A stretch of DNA of 64,000 nt, taken from assembly GCA_028583605.1 (NCBI GenBank), contig CM053331.1, positions 32,466,411 through 32,530,410 of the forward strand, in the 5' to 3' direction. The stretch's first letter is position 1. Every line of letters starts with the position of its first letter. Shown piece by piece: positions 1-11,879 of the stretch. Below the pieces are notes generated by a model that saw only the letters and a program-made list of their open reading frames with translations, was not told the origin of the DNA and did not search any database. This DNA comes from Dastarcus helophoroides. Its lineage: Eukaryota; Arthropoda; Insecta; Coleoptera; Bothrideridae. The position numbers and the translations under genes were made by a program.

Positions 1-2340
1 AGAATAAAATCAAAATTTTCAGACTAAAATCGAAATTCCAAGAAACAAGTTCAAAATGTTGAGATTATGAAGTCGAGAGTTTGAGAAAAATTGAAATACA
101 AAAATTGTCCCATGAAACCAAGAAAGATTAAAAAACACAAAAAAGGTTGCTTTAACGCGTTTCCACAGCCAATCTATCATCTTCAGTATCTCTCTGAAAA
201 TGACAGATTGGCTGCCGAAACGCGTTAGAGCAACCTTTGTTGTGTTTCTTTAATCTTCCTTGGTTTCAGTCAGTATCTCTCTGAAGATAATAGCTTGGCT
301 GCCGAAACGCGTTAGAGTAACCTTTGTTGGGTTTTTAATCTTTCTTGGTTTCAGAAGACAATTTATGTATTTCAATTTTTGAAGATAACCAAGGACCAGT
401 CTGTTCCACTAAAATTGAGAAAAGTTGTAAACTTCGACTAAAATGTCAAAATTTTATGTTATTTAAAGAGTCTGTTAAAATTTAGACTTTTAAAAACAAA
501 ATTTCGAGAAATGAGTGAAAATGTTAAACTTAAAAAAGGATATATTTAAATAAATTCTGAAAATAAATCAGAAAGTTTAAATTGGAAATTTCAAATTATT
601 TTCTTAAATCTTAGACTTTAAGATAGAATTTCTAGAAAAAAAGTCGAAATTACAAGATTCCTGAAATTTCTATTTTACAAATGTCAATTTTTATTTATTT
701 ATTTTCTTAAGTTCGTATTTAGAATTCATATTTTCTGAAACTCGAATTTAGGTTCCGGAATTTGAGAGGTCAAAATTCTGGAAAAAACCTTGAACAAAAG
801 TATGCCAGAAATTTAAAAATTTTTCACGAAATTTTGAAATTAAAAAAGACGTTGCATGAATTTTTTCCAAATAATTTTTTTTCGACTTTTATCTGAAATA
901 TTAGTTTACTTTAAAATTTAAAAAATAGGTTTTTTTTGTTATTTTCATTTTGACTGGAAAGTAAAAGTTAAAAATTTAATTTTTCTTTCTAGAATAATAA
1001 AAAAACAATTTAAGATCTAAATTGAAAATTTTGAAAAAATAGACAAAATTTTTAAAAAAATCTAACTGTTCTCTTTGAATTATGATACAAAGAACGATTT
1101 TATATTTGAACTGAAATTTTTGAAAAATAACAAATTTTTAAATAATGAGATTTATGTAAGAAAGTGCTCGAGTTCCCATTAGTCACAAAACATTGATTTT
1201 AAATTGAAATATTCGATATTCTTCTGGAGATTTTCCATAAAATTTCAAAATCTCTGGGAAACTTCGAATAGTTTAAACTTTAAATTCAAAATTTCGAGAG
1301 AAAAGCTTGAAATTGGGCTACCGAATTGCAAACTTATAAAAAAATTCTTTGACACGTATTCCTTCTTTCAGTTCTCTAAGCAGGTAAAGCACATAGTTAG
1401 AAATAGGTGACTTAAAAATGTTTCCTTTTACCCTTTTGTTTCCTGTTAACTCCTTTAAAATTAACATAAACTTTTGCACAAAGATACGGAAGCACAGTCT
1501 TTTCTCGAAATTGCTAATTTTCTCTGAAAATTCTTTTTTGTTGGCACTTCGGTTTTATTCTCAAAATTCCAATTTTTTCCGAAAAATTTGACTTTGGGAC
1601 AACTTTTTTCTAAATTTCCACAAAATTGTTGCCTTTGTTTTTAATTCGTCAGTTTTGGAATGTTACCACTTTTGTTTCGGTTTTCTAATAAGTTCGACTT
1701 TTTTTCTAATAATTCGAATTTTCGAAAATGTTGACCTTGTCGGAATTATTCCTTTGTACACCTTTTTAAAATGTCGAAATTGTCATAAAAAAGCAAAATT
1801 TTTTAAAGGAAGTCGAGATCTACAGCAAAATAAAAATTTGATGAAAAAGTTGAAATTTTGACAAATTTAGGAAATTCCAAAAATAGCACTATTTTAGAAA
1901 AAGGGAAAATTTCGAAATGGTTACAATTTTCTAATTAAGTCAAAATTTTGTTTTTTTTAATGAGAATTTGAAATAAGTGGAAATTTTAAAATGTCCAAGT
2001 CGCAATCGTTAAAAAAATAGAAATTAAAAATGTCTAATTTTTCAATAAAAACTAGAGATTTTGAAAAAAAGTTGAAAATATGCATTAAAAAATAGCAATT
2101 CTCAAGAAAAGTCGAAATATTTAGTGAGTGGTCAAAATTTTCAAAACTAAATAAGGAAAAGTCGAAATTATCATAAAAATCATATTCCTCAAAAAATTCA
2201 TAATTTTCAAAAACAATCCAAAGTTTCTACATGTCGAAATTGTGAAAAAAGCTGAGATTTTCAAAAAAAAAAGTAGATTTTCAAAAAACTATCGAAATTT
2301 TGAAAAAAAGCCAAAATTTTCAAAGAATTCAAAATTGTCA
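1..2340 (+). repeat. Degenerate AT-rich repeat block, plus polarity
   Basis: The stretch is made of loosely repeated words such as GTCGAAATTTTC and runs of A, with no fixed period that I can hold by eye. The motif reads in the plus direction (AAATTTT preceded by GTCG). Short open frames here are compositional. A hairpin repeat copy interrupts it at 86-415. I see no exon, RNA gene or promoter. Confidence 0.7.
86..415. repeat. Hairpin repeat, copy 1 (one left arm, two right arms)
   Basis: This member of an interspersed family runs from TGAAATACAAAAATTGTCCC to the end sequence ACCAGTCTGTTCCACT. The left arm carries GGTTGCTTTAACGCGTTT, and two consecutive right arms each carry ATCTCTCTGAA...GCCGAAACGCGTTAGAG. 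The arms pair with each other. The tandem right arms suggest partial duplication during insertion. Each right arm contains the hammerhead-like core described in the findings. Confidence 0.75.
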
Positions 2341-3763
2341 GAGCTGAAATTTTTATTTTCCTACGCATTTTCTCCTATCGTCAAGATAAGGACTAAATAT
2401 CTGCATCTAAATACCTATTAATTAATTATGTGAAAAACAATTTCGTTCTTTGAAGATATAATTGGTCGATTTTCGATTACAAGTGATGCTAGCAGAATAT
2501 ACCATTTCCAATTTAAATGATATAAAATCAATTTTTCTTTGTTTTTGCTTAAATCTTTCATAGCATTTATTTACCTGAACAATTTTTCCAAAGAGTAATA
2601 TAAAAATGTTAATCAGGAGAGAAAAAAATTCTTCTAAATATATCAAAACAAAAACCACTAAATATTCAGTAAATGATTGTAAGCTACAAATACTGAACAA
2701 TTCATTTTACTGTCAAACTCTGGTAGAACAAATGTTTTAATGTTGTTTATTATTATTATGATATATCTGCCGTGCTTAGATAAAGAAATATGAGCTGTGG
2801 AAGCCAAAGATATTTCGTTCGTTGATAACGTATTGGGGAAGGGGCAAAAATTTCTCTGCTCTGCATCACGTCCGTCTCCGTACCCTGCCTCATCAGAGTG
2901 AGGGCAACCGAAATCTAAGCGCAATTTTTATGCCAAACACCGCTCTCCCATTTTACAAATGGTGCCTTTATTTTTTAATATTTTGTTTTCAAATTTGGAG
3001 AACTTATGAAGCAAGGATGTCGAATTCTCGTCTTGGAAGTACTTTTTTCAAATTCCGTTTACTTTCCGAGATATTTGCTTCTGAAAACAGGCAAAAAAGG
3101 AGACAAATTGTACGCCCATTTGTGGGAATACTAAGACAAAAATCAAAAATCCGCTTTTAAAGCCCGAATTCCCCAACATGTCTAAACATTATTGATAAAT
3201 TTCATTTAATTCTAAGCGATAGTATTGACGTAGTTTGTAAAATGGCAAGCGAAGAATTTCGAAGTTTTAAGAGTACCAGACCGCCGCCTTAAGTACATTC
3301 GAAATTTTATACATTATTAACAAATTTTGTTCTTGAAGGTCAAACTTTCGACATTACATAAAGTTTTCAGGCTTGAATATATCAAAGTTTTGTTAAGAAA
3401 GCTAACGTTAACAGTCTGTTAACAGAGGTATGAGTATATTGATATTTTAAAACGAAACAAAATTGGTTATCGATAACTGTGTAGCATTTGTCGTCCTCTT
3501 CATCGTTAGGGCATTCTTTAAATGTAAATGTGACTCAATTTTATTCTTCCAAATATTTCGTACAGTTACACTGCTCCGGAAAAAAGCTCCAATCTCTAAA
3601 AAAGGATATCGAATAATGTGAGGGTGCAAAAACAGTAACAAAATTATTCATATCGCCTTGGCTTAAAAACTAGTGAGCTGCTATGTATTACATTGACAAT
3701 CTAATAAACGTATTTTTAGGATCTTGCAAATATATCTCCACTGAGTATTCTACTTCTTTACAG
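2341..3763. other. Intron or upstream sequence, no exon recognised
   Basis: The composition is more balanced than in the flanking repeat, especially at 2780-3260. I translated it in all frames and found no segment that continues the SCYL2 protein upstream of the exon at 3764, and no recognisable transposon protein. It is most likely intron sequence, with the preceding exons lying outside the window. Confidence 0.5.
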
Positions 3764-3917
3764 AAACGTATTCGCAGCGCCAAAAACTGTTCAGGCGACG
3801 GTAACGCTTCTAGAAAATTTACATATAATTTTAGAGAAAACCCCACGAGAAAACATTCGCGAAGAAGTTTTACCGATGCTTTACAACGCTTTCGAGAGCA
3901 CCACGATACAAGTGCAG
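3764..3917 (+). CDS. SCYL2: SCYL2 exon a (HEAT-repeat region)
   Basis: The exon lies between a pyrimidine-rich acceptor (CTTCTTTACAG) and the donor GTAAGG. It enters with one base completing a codon and leaves in phase 0. The frame reads NVFAAPKTVQATVTLLENLH, then ILEKTPRENIREEVLPMLYN and ends in TTIQVQ. This is the amphipathic helical pattern of the HEAT-like repeats that follow the pseudokinase domain in SCY1-like proteins. SCYL2 is known as a component of clathrin-coated vesicles acting in endosome to trans-Golgi traffic; that role is family knowledge. The longest unspliced open frame here is in a different frame and is not the coding one. The identity rests on the joined exons downstream. 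Confidence 0.82.
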
Positions 3918-4466
3918 GTAAGGCAAATGTGATGTCATGCAAAAATAACGCGTTCAATTCACTAAAACGATTTTAATAATCCAGGATTATTAGAAACTAG
4001 AAAATTATATACTTCAATTTTAAATTCCAAATTTGCAGTTAAATCTCGAATCCGTTTCATAAATTTGGAGTTATTTTTAAAATTTTATTATATTCTTTTT
4101 AAACCTTCTATTTTAAATTTGAAAAATATTTCGTACGAGTTTAAAGCGAAACATTTAATCGATCTCTAATTTTTATTATATTGTTGCACACGAATTTTAA
4201 CCTTAATGGTAAATAACATGTATTAGATTGCAATAAATCATCGTAATAGATTTCTGTATCAAACAAGTCTATTTTCAAGATCTGAACAAAACCACTGTCA
4301 TTTTTATGAATTTCAAATCGATAGAAAAAGTACAGAACCCCACTTTGTAGAAGGTTTTCTATTTATAAGGTTGCATGTTGCATTATTTATAAACATCCTG
4401 ACAATCACGATCTGTTATTTATCCCTTTATCGAGCTCTCATTTTCTCTTCCTTTTTTTACTTTCAG

Positions 4467-4716
4467 AGTGCTGCATTGGTGGCTGTCACAAACGTATCCG
4501 ATTATTTGGATGAAACAGCGATACGACGTATGATTCTGCCAAAGACAAAAATAATATACGAAAAAAACCAATCGGATTTAAAAATTGTATCGAACGTTCT
4601 GTCGTGTGTCGAAAGGACGCTGGATCGACTCGACAAAAGCCAAATTATCGACGAAGTTTTACCCCTTCTTTATGACATACGCCTTTCGGATCCCCAAATC
4701 ACACTCAGGGTCGTAA
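4467..4716 (+). CDS. SCYL2: SCYL2 exon b (HEAT-repeat region)
   Basis: The acceptor is TTTTTTTACTTTCAG and the donor GTAAGTG, chosen over the overlapping GTAAGT four bases upstream because only this choice keeps the frame into the next exon. It enters in phase 0 and leaves with one base. The protein begins SAALVAVTNVSDYLDETAIR, continues with MILPKTKIIYEKNQSDLKIV, and ends PQITLRVV plus a split codon. The segment SQIIDEVLPLLYDIRL is the kind of conserved helix pair seen in SCYL2. A 549-bp intron separates it from the previous exon, and the following intron is 12.8 kb. Confidence 0.87.
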
Positions 4717-4793
4717 GTAAGTGAAATGCTTATTCCAATAAATGATAATAATATTAATATAATGTCTGGTACTGCGTGGAAGGTAATAGAATA
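4717..4793. other. Start of the 12.8-kb SCYL2 intron
   Basis: This short AT-rich intron piece lies between the donor at 4717 and the mariner insertion. It ends in the TA dinucleotide that is duplicated on the far side of the transposon at 16331-16332. Confidence 0.6.
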
Positions 4794-4849
4794 CGAGGGT
4801 GGATTGATAAGTCCGGTAAAAATGAAACAAAGAGTTACTTTCTTAAAAT

Positions 4850-4935
4850 GAGTGTCACTTATTTTTCAACGTAATCTCCTCGGAGCTATACACGTGGTTG
4901 GACGATGCTGGAGTTTTTTGATCCCCTCTTTGTAG
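4850..4935 (-). pseudogene. Mariner transposase, last residues
   Basis: The minus strand reads YKEGIKKLQHR, then a frame slip, CIA and a GDYVEK-like end followed by TAA. This is the usual mariner C-terminus (GIxxLxxRWxxCIxLxGDYVE). It joins directly to the KDYYK at the end of the preceding fragment once the 4.7-kb insertion is removed. Confidence 0.7.
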
Positions 4936-7002
4936 CAATGGTGCGTCGTGCCTTTTATGAATGGGGAAACTGACCGGAAACTATTATCATATCAATTATA
5001 ATTTTACGTTCAACTGATTACTTTCGATTGCATTAGCATTCAAGAAGTAATACTTTTTGTCGTGTTTCGATTAGGAGATATATCGATTCAAATTCAAAAT
5101 TTTAAAACAAAATTCAAATTTCGGGAAGATGGTCCAAATGTCGGGAAAAAATTAAAAATTTTCAATCTACGTCGAGATGTTTATACGAATTTATTTTAAA
5201 GAAGTCCAAATTTTTAAATTTCAAGTTAACTTTGAAAATTATTTCTTTAAATGAAATTTGGTTTTTTTTAAATTTTTCTTTTCAACTTTAGATGTTGACT
5301 CAAAATTTCAAATTAAAATTTTAAATTAAAAGTAAACAAAAACTCCAAGGTTAAAACCAAAATTTATTTTAAAAAAATACAAAAATCATTTTAATCTCAA
5401 AATGACGAATGGCAAGAATATACTTCCTGAGATTTTAATTGAAACTTCAACATTTAAAGAAAATCGAAATTTTAAGAAAAGGTTAATTTCGAGAAAATTG
5501 ATATTTTTAAAAAAGTCCAAAATATAAAACATTCGGAATTTTTAAAGAAAAGTCGGAATTTCTAAAGAAAAGTAGAAATTCCAAAGGAAGTCAAAATTTT
5601 CAAAAATTATAAAATTTTAAGATAAATCCAAATTTTTAAAAATTCAAACTTTTTAAAAGAATTCAAAATTTCCAGAAAAAGTTAAAATTTTACAAAAACG
5701 TCGAAAATTTCAAGTCACAATTCTAAAAAGTCAAAATTTTTAAAAAAGTGTCAATTCTGTAAAAAAGTAGAAATAAAAAAATAAAAAATGGAAATTTTGC
5801 AAAAAAGTTGAATTTTTAAAAAATTCAAAATTTTTAAAGTACAGGTTTTCAAAAAAGTCAAAATTTCGACAAAAAATTTAAATCTTTGAAAAATTGATAA
5901 TTGTTTCAAAATTGCCAAAATTTTGGGAAGATTTTTTTAAAATTTAATCCACTCGTAAAGGGTAACCCCATTATGCTTTTAAAGCACTGCGAGTAGGATG
6001 CGGAAACAAAGATAGATGGCGATAGATGGTTAAAAATACCAAATTTTCAAAAAGGTCGAAATTTTCAACACAATTCAAAATTTTCAGAAACGCCCAACAA
6101 TTTAAAACGTCAAAATCTTTAGAAAAAATCGAAATTTGCAATTAATTTAGCCGTTATTATGAGAAAAAGTCAAATTTTTGAAAAAAGTAAGATTTGAAAC
6201 GTTAATATGCTCAATATGTCTAAATTGTCAAAAAAGTTAAATTTTTTAAAGAAACTCAAATTTTTAATAAAAGTGGAATTTTTCAAAAAAGAAAGCAGAA
6301 TATTACAAAGAAATCAAGATTTCGAGAAAAAGTGAAATTTTTGACAAAAAGTATAAATTTTCTAAAAAAAAGCGAAGTTTTTAAATAAATTCAAAATATT
6401 TAAATTAGTATTTTAAAAAATAAATAAACTCTAGGAAAAGTTAAATTTCAAAAAAGACATGGTAGCCAAAATATCACGAAAAGAAACCAGATTTTGGAAA
6501 AAATCAAAATGTTAAAAGCGTTGAAATTTTCAATATTAGTAAATATTTGGGACAAGAGTGTAAATTTTAAAAAAAATTCAATGTTATTAATTTTCCAAAA
6601 GCCGAGATGTTTAGTAAAAGTTTTAAAAAAAGGTATTTTTGTACGTTTTTAAGAAAAATTTGATATTTTGAAAATTCTTATTCAAATTTCCGACAAAAAG
6701 AAATTTTTCAAAACGAAAATTAATTTATAAGAGTCGAATTTAGAGAAAAGGTCGAAAATTAAAAAAAAAAAAGATTGCAGTTTTAAAAAAATACAAATTT
6801 TCAGTCAGAATTTCAAGAAAAGGCGTACATTTTGAAAAAAGTGTTAATTTTATTATCTGAATTTGCAAAGAGATGGAATTTTTTGAAAAAAATCAAAGTT
6901 TTCCGGATATTCGAAATTTTTGAAAAAAATTATATTTTAATTGTTTGAGATATAGTCAACATTTTCAAAGAAGCCGAATTTTTCAAAAACAAAACAAACG
7001 CT

Positions 7003-7237
7003 GAAACGGACTGGTCCTTTGTTATCTTCAAAAATTGAAATGCAGAACTTGTCCCCTGCAACCAAGAAAGCTTAAAAAAACGCAACAAAGGTTTCTCCAA
7101 CGCGTTTCGGCAACCAAGCTGTCATATTCAGAGAGATAATGAAGATGACAGCTTGGCTATCGAAACGCTTTAGAGCAACCTTTGTTATGTTTTTTAATCT
7201 CTCTTGATTTCAGAGAACAAGTTCTTTATTTTAAACT
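7003..7237. repeat. Hairpin repeat, copy 2
   Basis: The left end GAAACGGACTGGTCC leads to a left arm with CAACGCGTTTCGGCAACC, a short centre, and a right arm ATGAAGATGACAGCTTGGCT then ATCGAAACGCTTTAGAG. The outer right end is lost or diverged after about 7237. Confidence 0.75.
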
Positions 7238-8164
7238 TTTAACAGAAGTGGAATTTTTCAAAAAAATCTAAATTTATAAGAAATTTCCACAAAAAAGTTA
7301 AACTTTTGAGAAATAATCAAAATTAATATTCGAGAATCAAAATTAATTTCGAGAAACCCGAAATTTTTGAAGAAAAAGTCAAAAAATTTTCATTAAATCA
7401 CAATTTTGAAAAGTATAACTTTTATTTAAATATTTTTAAAAGTTTTTTTAATGATTTAAATAACAGGTATACCTAAAAGTTTTTTTTAAAAAAAGACCCA
7501 ATATTTAAATACAATAAATTGGAATTTCGAGAAAAGGTCAAAAATTTCGAAAGATAATTGATTATTTTTTAAATATCGAAGCTCTCACAAATTTTAAAAA
7601 AATCGAATTTTGGAAGAATTCAGATTTTCAAAAAAATTAAAATTTCGATGAAAAGGTTAACATTTAAAGAAAAAGTCAAACTTTTAAAAAAGGAAGCTTT
7701 GAAAAAACATAAAATTTTAAAAGGCCTAGATTTTCAAAAGTCGAAATTTTCAATATTAAATTGCAATGTAGAAAGTAAGATTTTTCAAAATGAGTTAAAA
7801 TTTTGAAAACATTCGACATTTAAAAAAAAATAATTTTGCAAAGAGTCGACGCCTTAAGAATTTGTACACAAATAGAATTCTAAAAAGTTGAATTTTTGAG
7901 AAACTTAGATATTTTTACGAAGTGGTCAAAATGTTACGATAAAAAAATATACCTTAGAAAATATCAAATTTTCAAAAAAATCGAAATTCTTACCATAAGT
8001 AAAAATTCCGAGCAAAAGTGTAACTTTTATTAAAAAAGTCAAGAATTTTTAAACAATTGAAATTTTCGCAAAAATGTTTAGTCAAAATTTCAAAAAGAAG
8101 CCAAAATTTTAGATAGTTTCAATTTTCTGGTCCAAATTTTCAAAAAAATCGAAATTTTCAAAAA

Positions 8165-8740
8165 AGTCGAAATTTTTAAAAAACATTATTATTAGTATTT
8201 TTATGTATTTTTTTGAAAAATAGTTGATAATTTGAAAAACCTTGGATTTTTCAAATAAATGCTTTAAATTTTCTACAAAGAGTAATTTTTAAAAAAAGTT
8301 TTAATTTACAAAAAATCGAATTTGAAGAAAAAGTCGAAAATTAAAAAAGGTAATATTTTGAAAATGGTAAAAATTTTCAGTCAGAATTTCAAGAAAAGGC
8401 CTAAATTTTGCAAATATTAACAATTTCGTCATCTAAATTTGCAAAAAAGTCGAAATTTTCAAAAAACTTTAATATTATTAGTATTTTTGTGTATTTTTTT
8501 GAGAAATAGTTGATAATTTGAAGATCCTTGGATTTTTCAAATAAATGCTTTAAATTTTTAATAAAGAGTAATTTTTCAAAAAAGCTGTAATTTTCAAAAA
8601 ATCGAATTTAAAGAAAAAGTCTAAAATTAAAAAAAGGTAACATTTTGAAAATGGTAAAAATTTTCAGTCAGAATTTCAAGAAAAGGCCTAAATTTTGCAA
8701 ATATTAACAATTTCGTCATCTAAGTTTGCAAAAAAGTCGA
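8165..8740. repeat. Two tandem copies of a ~286-bp unit
   Basis: Two segments share TATTATTAGTATTTTT, AGTTGATAATTTGAA, CAAATAAATGCTTTAAATTT and CAGTCAGAATTTCAAGAAAA in the same order, offset by about 286 bp. A third diverged relative of the last word is at about 6800. Local tandem duplication is therefore one way the AT block grows. Confidence 0.7.
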
Positions 8741-9618
8741 AATTTTGAAACAAGTTATTCAGAATAATCAAAATTTTTAAAAAAGGAATTTTTGTAGCTT
8801 TTTGAGTTATAGCATTTCAAAGAAGCCTAATTTATCAGAAAAAGTTCAAATTTTCGGCAGAAGTCGAATTCTTCGAAAAAGTTGAAAACAAAACAGCCCA
8901 AATTTTGACATAAAAGTGCAAAATTTTGACATAAAAGTGCAAAATTTTGAGAAATGATCAAAATTGCCAAATTTCGAGGAAGTCGAAATTTTGGAACAAA
9001 AATTCGAAAAATATGAAAAAAATACGAAAAATTTGAAAACAATGAATTATTTTTAAAATGTCATACTTTTCACTAGAAGCCGGATTTGAAAGAAAAGTTG
9101 ACATTTAATAAAAAAAGTCGAAATTTTGAAATGATCAAGACGTACAAGAGAAAAAAATTGAAATTATGAACAAAATTCAAAATTTCGAAAAAAGGAAGTT
9201 TTGGAAAAAGATAAAATTTTAAAATATCTAAATTTTGAAAAGGGTCGAAATTTTCATTATTAAGTTGAAATTTAAAATAGTTTAAATTGTCCAAAAAGAA
9301 TTAAAATTTTGAAAACATTCGACATTAAAAATAAACAGTTTTGAAAAATGTCGACATTTTCAATAACATTCGAACTCTTTTCGTACTTAAAAATTTTTAC
9401 ACAGATAAATTCTGATTAATTATGTCAAAAATAAGTTGAATTTGTTACTTTGCAGACAAAATCGTTAAATTTCGATCATAATCGTTACTAATGTCAATAA
9501 ATAGCGGTCGCGGTTGTGTAAAAAGATAAAAGAGGTTTTTAAAATCAAATAAATATGGACATTGTCATTTTGTAAGGCAAGCTGTGCTTCCCTAACTTTC
9601 ATGAAGAACACGCCAAGG

Positions 9619-9790
9619 CTTTGTAGTAATCTTTCTCATGGCCCTCAAAATATGCATTAGTTTCGAAGATAACCTCAAAAACAGTTCTAAATCTTCGTTC
9701 CCCAAGCCATTTTTTCATGTTTGGAAAAAGAAAGAAATCACTCGGAGCTAGGTCAGGAGATTATGATGGATGGGGAAGCATTTCGTAGCG
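9619..9790 (-). pseudogene. Mariner transposase, catalytic C-terminal fragment
   Basis: The minus strand reads RYEMLPHPS, stop, SPDLAPSDFFLFPNMKKWLG, then a diverged AYFEGHEKDYYK. LPHPxYSPDLAPSDFFLF is the most conserved mariner signature and carries the third catalytic aspartate. An in-frame TAA replaces the tyrosine of PxYSPD, so the copy is dead. It ends at the CTTTGTAG duplicated by the hAT-like element to its left. Confidence 0.85.
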
Positions 9791-10326
9791 CACAATTCTA
9801 CAGTTCTAAAGTAGAGTTGTGTAGGCTTTTGCACCTTCCAGCACTACTTAGAATCTTTTGTGCGGACTCTAGTTGTCCAAGATGTTTAGACTTTTTACAT
9901 AGTATATACATAGCTTTTTAGAAGCTGTTTCTCTTATTTCTTGTGGTGTCAGGGTCACCCTTTCAAGAAACTTGAGCCTTTTACAGAACTAAGCCATGCC
10001 TTCTGTTGCTGCCTTACAGAATCTGCAGTTTTCATCATCCACTTTTCCCATCTTCTTAAGATGGGAAAATACTGGGCTTTTTAAGGTGATACTTTACTGG
10101 GAAGTGTTCTGTGAAAAGTCCCATTATTATTCTTAAGTCGTTCTTTTTCAATTCGAGTAGCTGCTCGGGCATCTTTTTTGAGATAGAGAAGAACTTTTTT
10201 GACTGTCTTAGATCTGGAATTTTCCTCCGGTATGACAGCCTTTGGTTTGTCTCTTAATTATCTATTTCACTCTTTACGTGGCTTTTTGTAAGACCAACAG
10301 TATGGTTCTGAGCCGAAGAGACGTGT
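9791..10326 (-). mobile_element. 5'-truncated LINE fragment (post-RNase H region)
   Basis: The 10-bp repeat TTTCGTAGCG flanks it exactly (9781-9790 and 10327-10336) inside mariner coding sequence. On the minus strand it reads, with frameshifts, LRIIMGLFTEHFPVKYHL-like and VDDENCRFCKAATEGMA, then KRLKFLERVTLTPQEIRETA and KSLNIL. A GKxDDxxCRFC segment followed by TLTPxEIR is typical of the extreme C-terminus of RNase H-bearing insect LINEs. It is a dead 3' fragment. Confidence 0.7.
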
Positions 10327-10825
10327 TTTCGTAGCGTAATTTCACCAGCTCGGCCTTTGCAATAGCGGAAGAATGGGCAGGAGGATTATCATGATGAAAC
10401 AGGACTTTTTTCTTGGCAAGATAAGGCAGTTGGGCTTTGATTTTTTGATTTAACTGGTCCAAGAGGGTGGAGTAATACTTTCCATTTATTGTCTTCCTTT
10501 TTTGGAGACAGGCAATTCAAATTGTGCTTGCCAGAAAACTGTTGCCTGCTGATGGAACCACCTTGGTCTTCTGCAAAGCGCTGCCACCAGCTTTCACTGT
10601 GGTGGGTAACAATGAATCCATGTTTTATATACAGCGATAAAACGGCGCAAAAACTCTTCTAGGTTTCGTTCAAGCAGCCCCAAATTAGCGAAAGTGTCAC
10701 TCGTTCGCGTTATTGGTCAATTGTCAACGCTTTCGGCAATTGGCACCTATCTTGCTGAAAGCTTTTTCATATGCAAATGTACTTGTACGCAATATGTTAG
10801 AAACTCGTTCATATGAGATGTTTAC
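10327..10825 (-). pseudogene. Mariner transposase, central fragment
   Basis: On the minus strand it begins VNISYERVSNIL, passes through damaged sequence that still shows EEFLRRF-like and ETWIH-like regions around 10640, then KTKVVPSAGNSFL, KRKTINGKYYSTLLDQLNQK and the intact segment KKKVLFHHDNPPAHSSAIAK. HHDNPPAH holds the second catalytic aspartate of the mariner D,D(34)D triad. Frame changes and stops are present. It ends at the target-site duplication of the LINE inserted at 9791-10326. Confidence 0.8.
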
Positions 10826-11879
10826 TTCTTCTTCTTTTGGTGCCTATCCATTCCAGATGTTGGCGATCATTCTGGCTATTGTAATTTTATTGACGGCTAC
10901 TCTAAGGAGTTGGCTAGTTGTTAACGAAAACCATGTTCTCAAGTTCTTTAGCTAATAAATTCTCCTGCAGCCTGGACCCCTAGTTTGCCTGGTATTTTTC
11001 CCTGAAGTATTTTGGTGCAACGGACTGGTCCTTGATTATCTTCAAAAATTGAAATACAAAACTTTTCCCCTGAAACCAAAAAAGATTAAAAAGCGCAACA
11101 AAGGTTGCTCTAACGCGTTTCGATAGCCAAGCTATCATCTTCAGAAAGATATCTCTCTGAAACGCGTTAGAGCAACCTTTATTGTGTTTTTTTATTTTTC
11201 TTGGTTCCAGAAGACAAGATATGTATTTCAATTTTCCAAGGTGTTCAAGAAAATTTCACAGTCAATTTTTTTGTAGTATTTGCTGTGGTAAACCATATCT
11301 GCTTTCGTTCCTCATTATGTGGCCCAGGCCACATTCTAACTTGCGTGTTTTTATGGTAGATGTTATGTAGATGTTATTTCCTCTCTGGATTTATGCATCC
11401 TGCAAAGAACTTCCCTGTTGTTCACGCGATCCACCCAAGAAGAGATTTTGCGATAAAGCCACATTTCGAACGCGTCTAATTTTTTCGTGGTGGCTTCAGT
11501 TAAAGTCCAGGCTGCTGTACCATAAAGTATGATGAAGAACACATAACAGCGGAGGAGTCGTATCTTGGTTTATAAAGTTAATGAGCAACATTTAAAAAGT
11601 TCTGCCATTTTAATGAATACAGCCCTCACCTTTTCAATACGACACTTTGAAAGTGATCCAATTGGTCATTCAGTAAACATCCCAGGTATGTAGATTTGCT
11701 GATTCTATTAATGCGTTGACTGTTGGAAACCATCAGATCTTCATGAGGTATATTGTTTTTGCTGACCACCATATTTGGTTTTGTTTAAATTAATATCGAG
11801 CCCATACTTTTGACTAACCTTCATCACCCTTGTCATGATTTCTCGTAAGTCTTCTAGATTGTCTGGAATAATGACTGTT
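10826..11879 (-). mobile_element. 5'-truncated LINE with reverse-transcriptase C-terminus
   Basis: It is flanked by GATGTTTAC (10817-10825 and 11880-11888) within the mariner. On the minus strand it starts in RT sequence IIPDNLEDLREIMTRVMKVS then QKYGLDINLNKTK, continues with LLRCYVFFILLYGTAAWTLT, AFEMWLYRKISSWVDR and GLGHIMRN, and after an interrupting hairpin repeat resumes GKIPGKLG and ends IARMIANIWNG with a GAA/A-rich tail. These words match the RT tail of the common arthropod endonuclease-RT LINEs. Several stops make it a pseudogene. The catalytic YxDD is absent because of truncation. Confidence 0.75.
11013..11271. mobile_element. Hairpin repeat, copy 3, inserted in the LINE
   Basis: It is flanked by TGAAGTATTT (11003-11012) and TGTAGTATTT (11272-11281), a 10-bp duplication with one change, lying between ILQ and GKIPGKLG of the LINE. 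The left arm is GGTTGCTCTAACGCGTTTCG, then ATAGCCAAGCTATCATCTTC; the right arm is partly deleted, ATCTCTCTGAAACGCGTT. It is the youngest layer of the nest. Confidence 0.75.

Larger units (their letters stand above)
4936..9618. mobile_element. Large hAT-like non-autonomous element inside the mariner
   Basis: An exact 8-bp direct repeat CTTTGTAG flanks it (4928-4935 and 9619-9626), and both copies lie where the mariner reading frame is interrupted. The ends are weakly inverted: CAATGGTGCGTCGTG on the left, CCTTGGCGTGTTC on the right read inward, followed on both sides by ATGAA and GGGGAAAC or AGGGAAGC. An 8-bp duplication and CARTGGYG-like ends fit hAT transposons. The interior is almost entirely plus-polarity degenerate AT repeat with one hairpin repeat. 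I found no transposase. Confidence 0.65.

Noticed and set aside
2658..3160. Overlapping frames of 88 (minus) and 112 (plus) codons in a GC-richer patch
   Set aside because: No motif, no plausible splice pairing and no link to SCYL2.
3683..3976. 97-codon plus-strand frame and 89-codon minus-strand frame
   Set aside because: Exon a is coded in a different plus frame that joins in phase to the next exon; these are shadows.
9560..9618. A possible separate mariner C-terminus (ALQNDNVHIY resembling CIALKGDYVE), which would imply a second mariner copy
   Set aside because: The exact CTTTGTAG duplication at 9619-9626 and 4928-4935 shows that the mariner frame leaves this place and resumes at 4935. 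The resemblance is weak and lies inside the inserted element.
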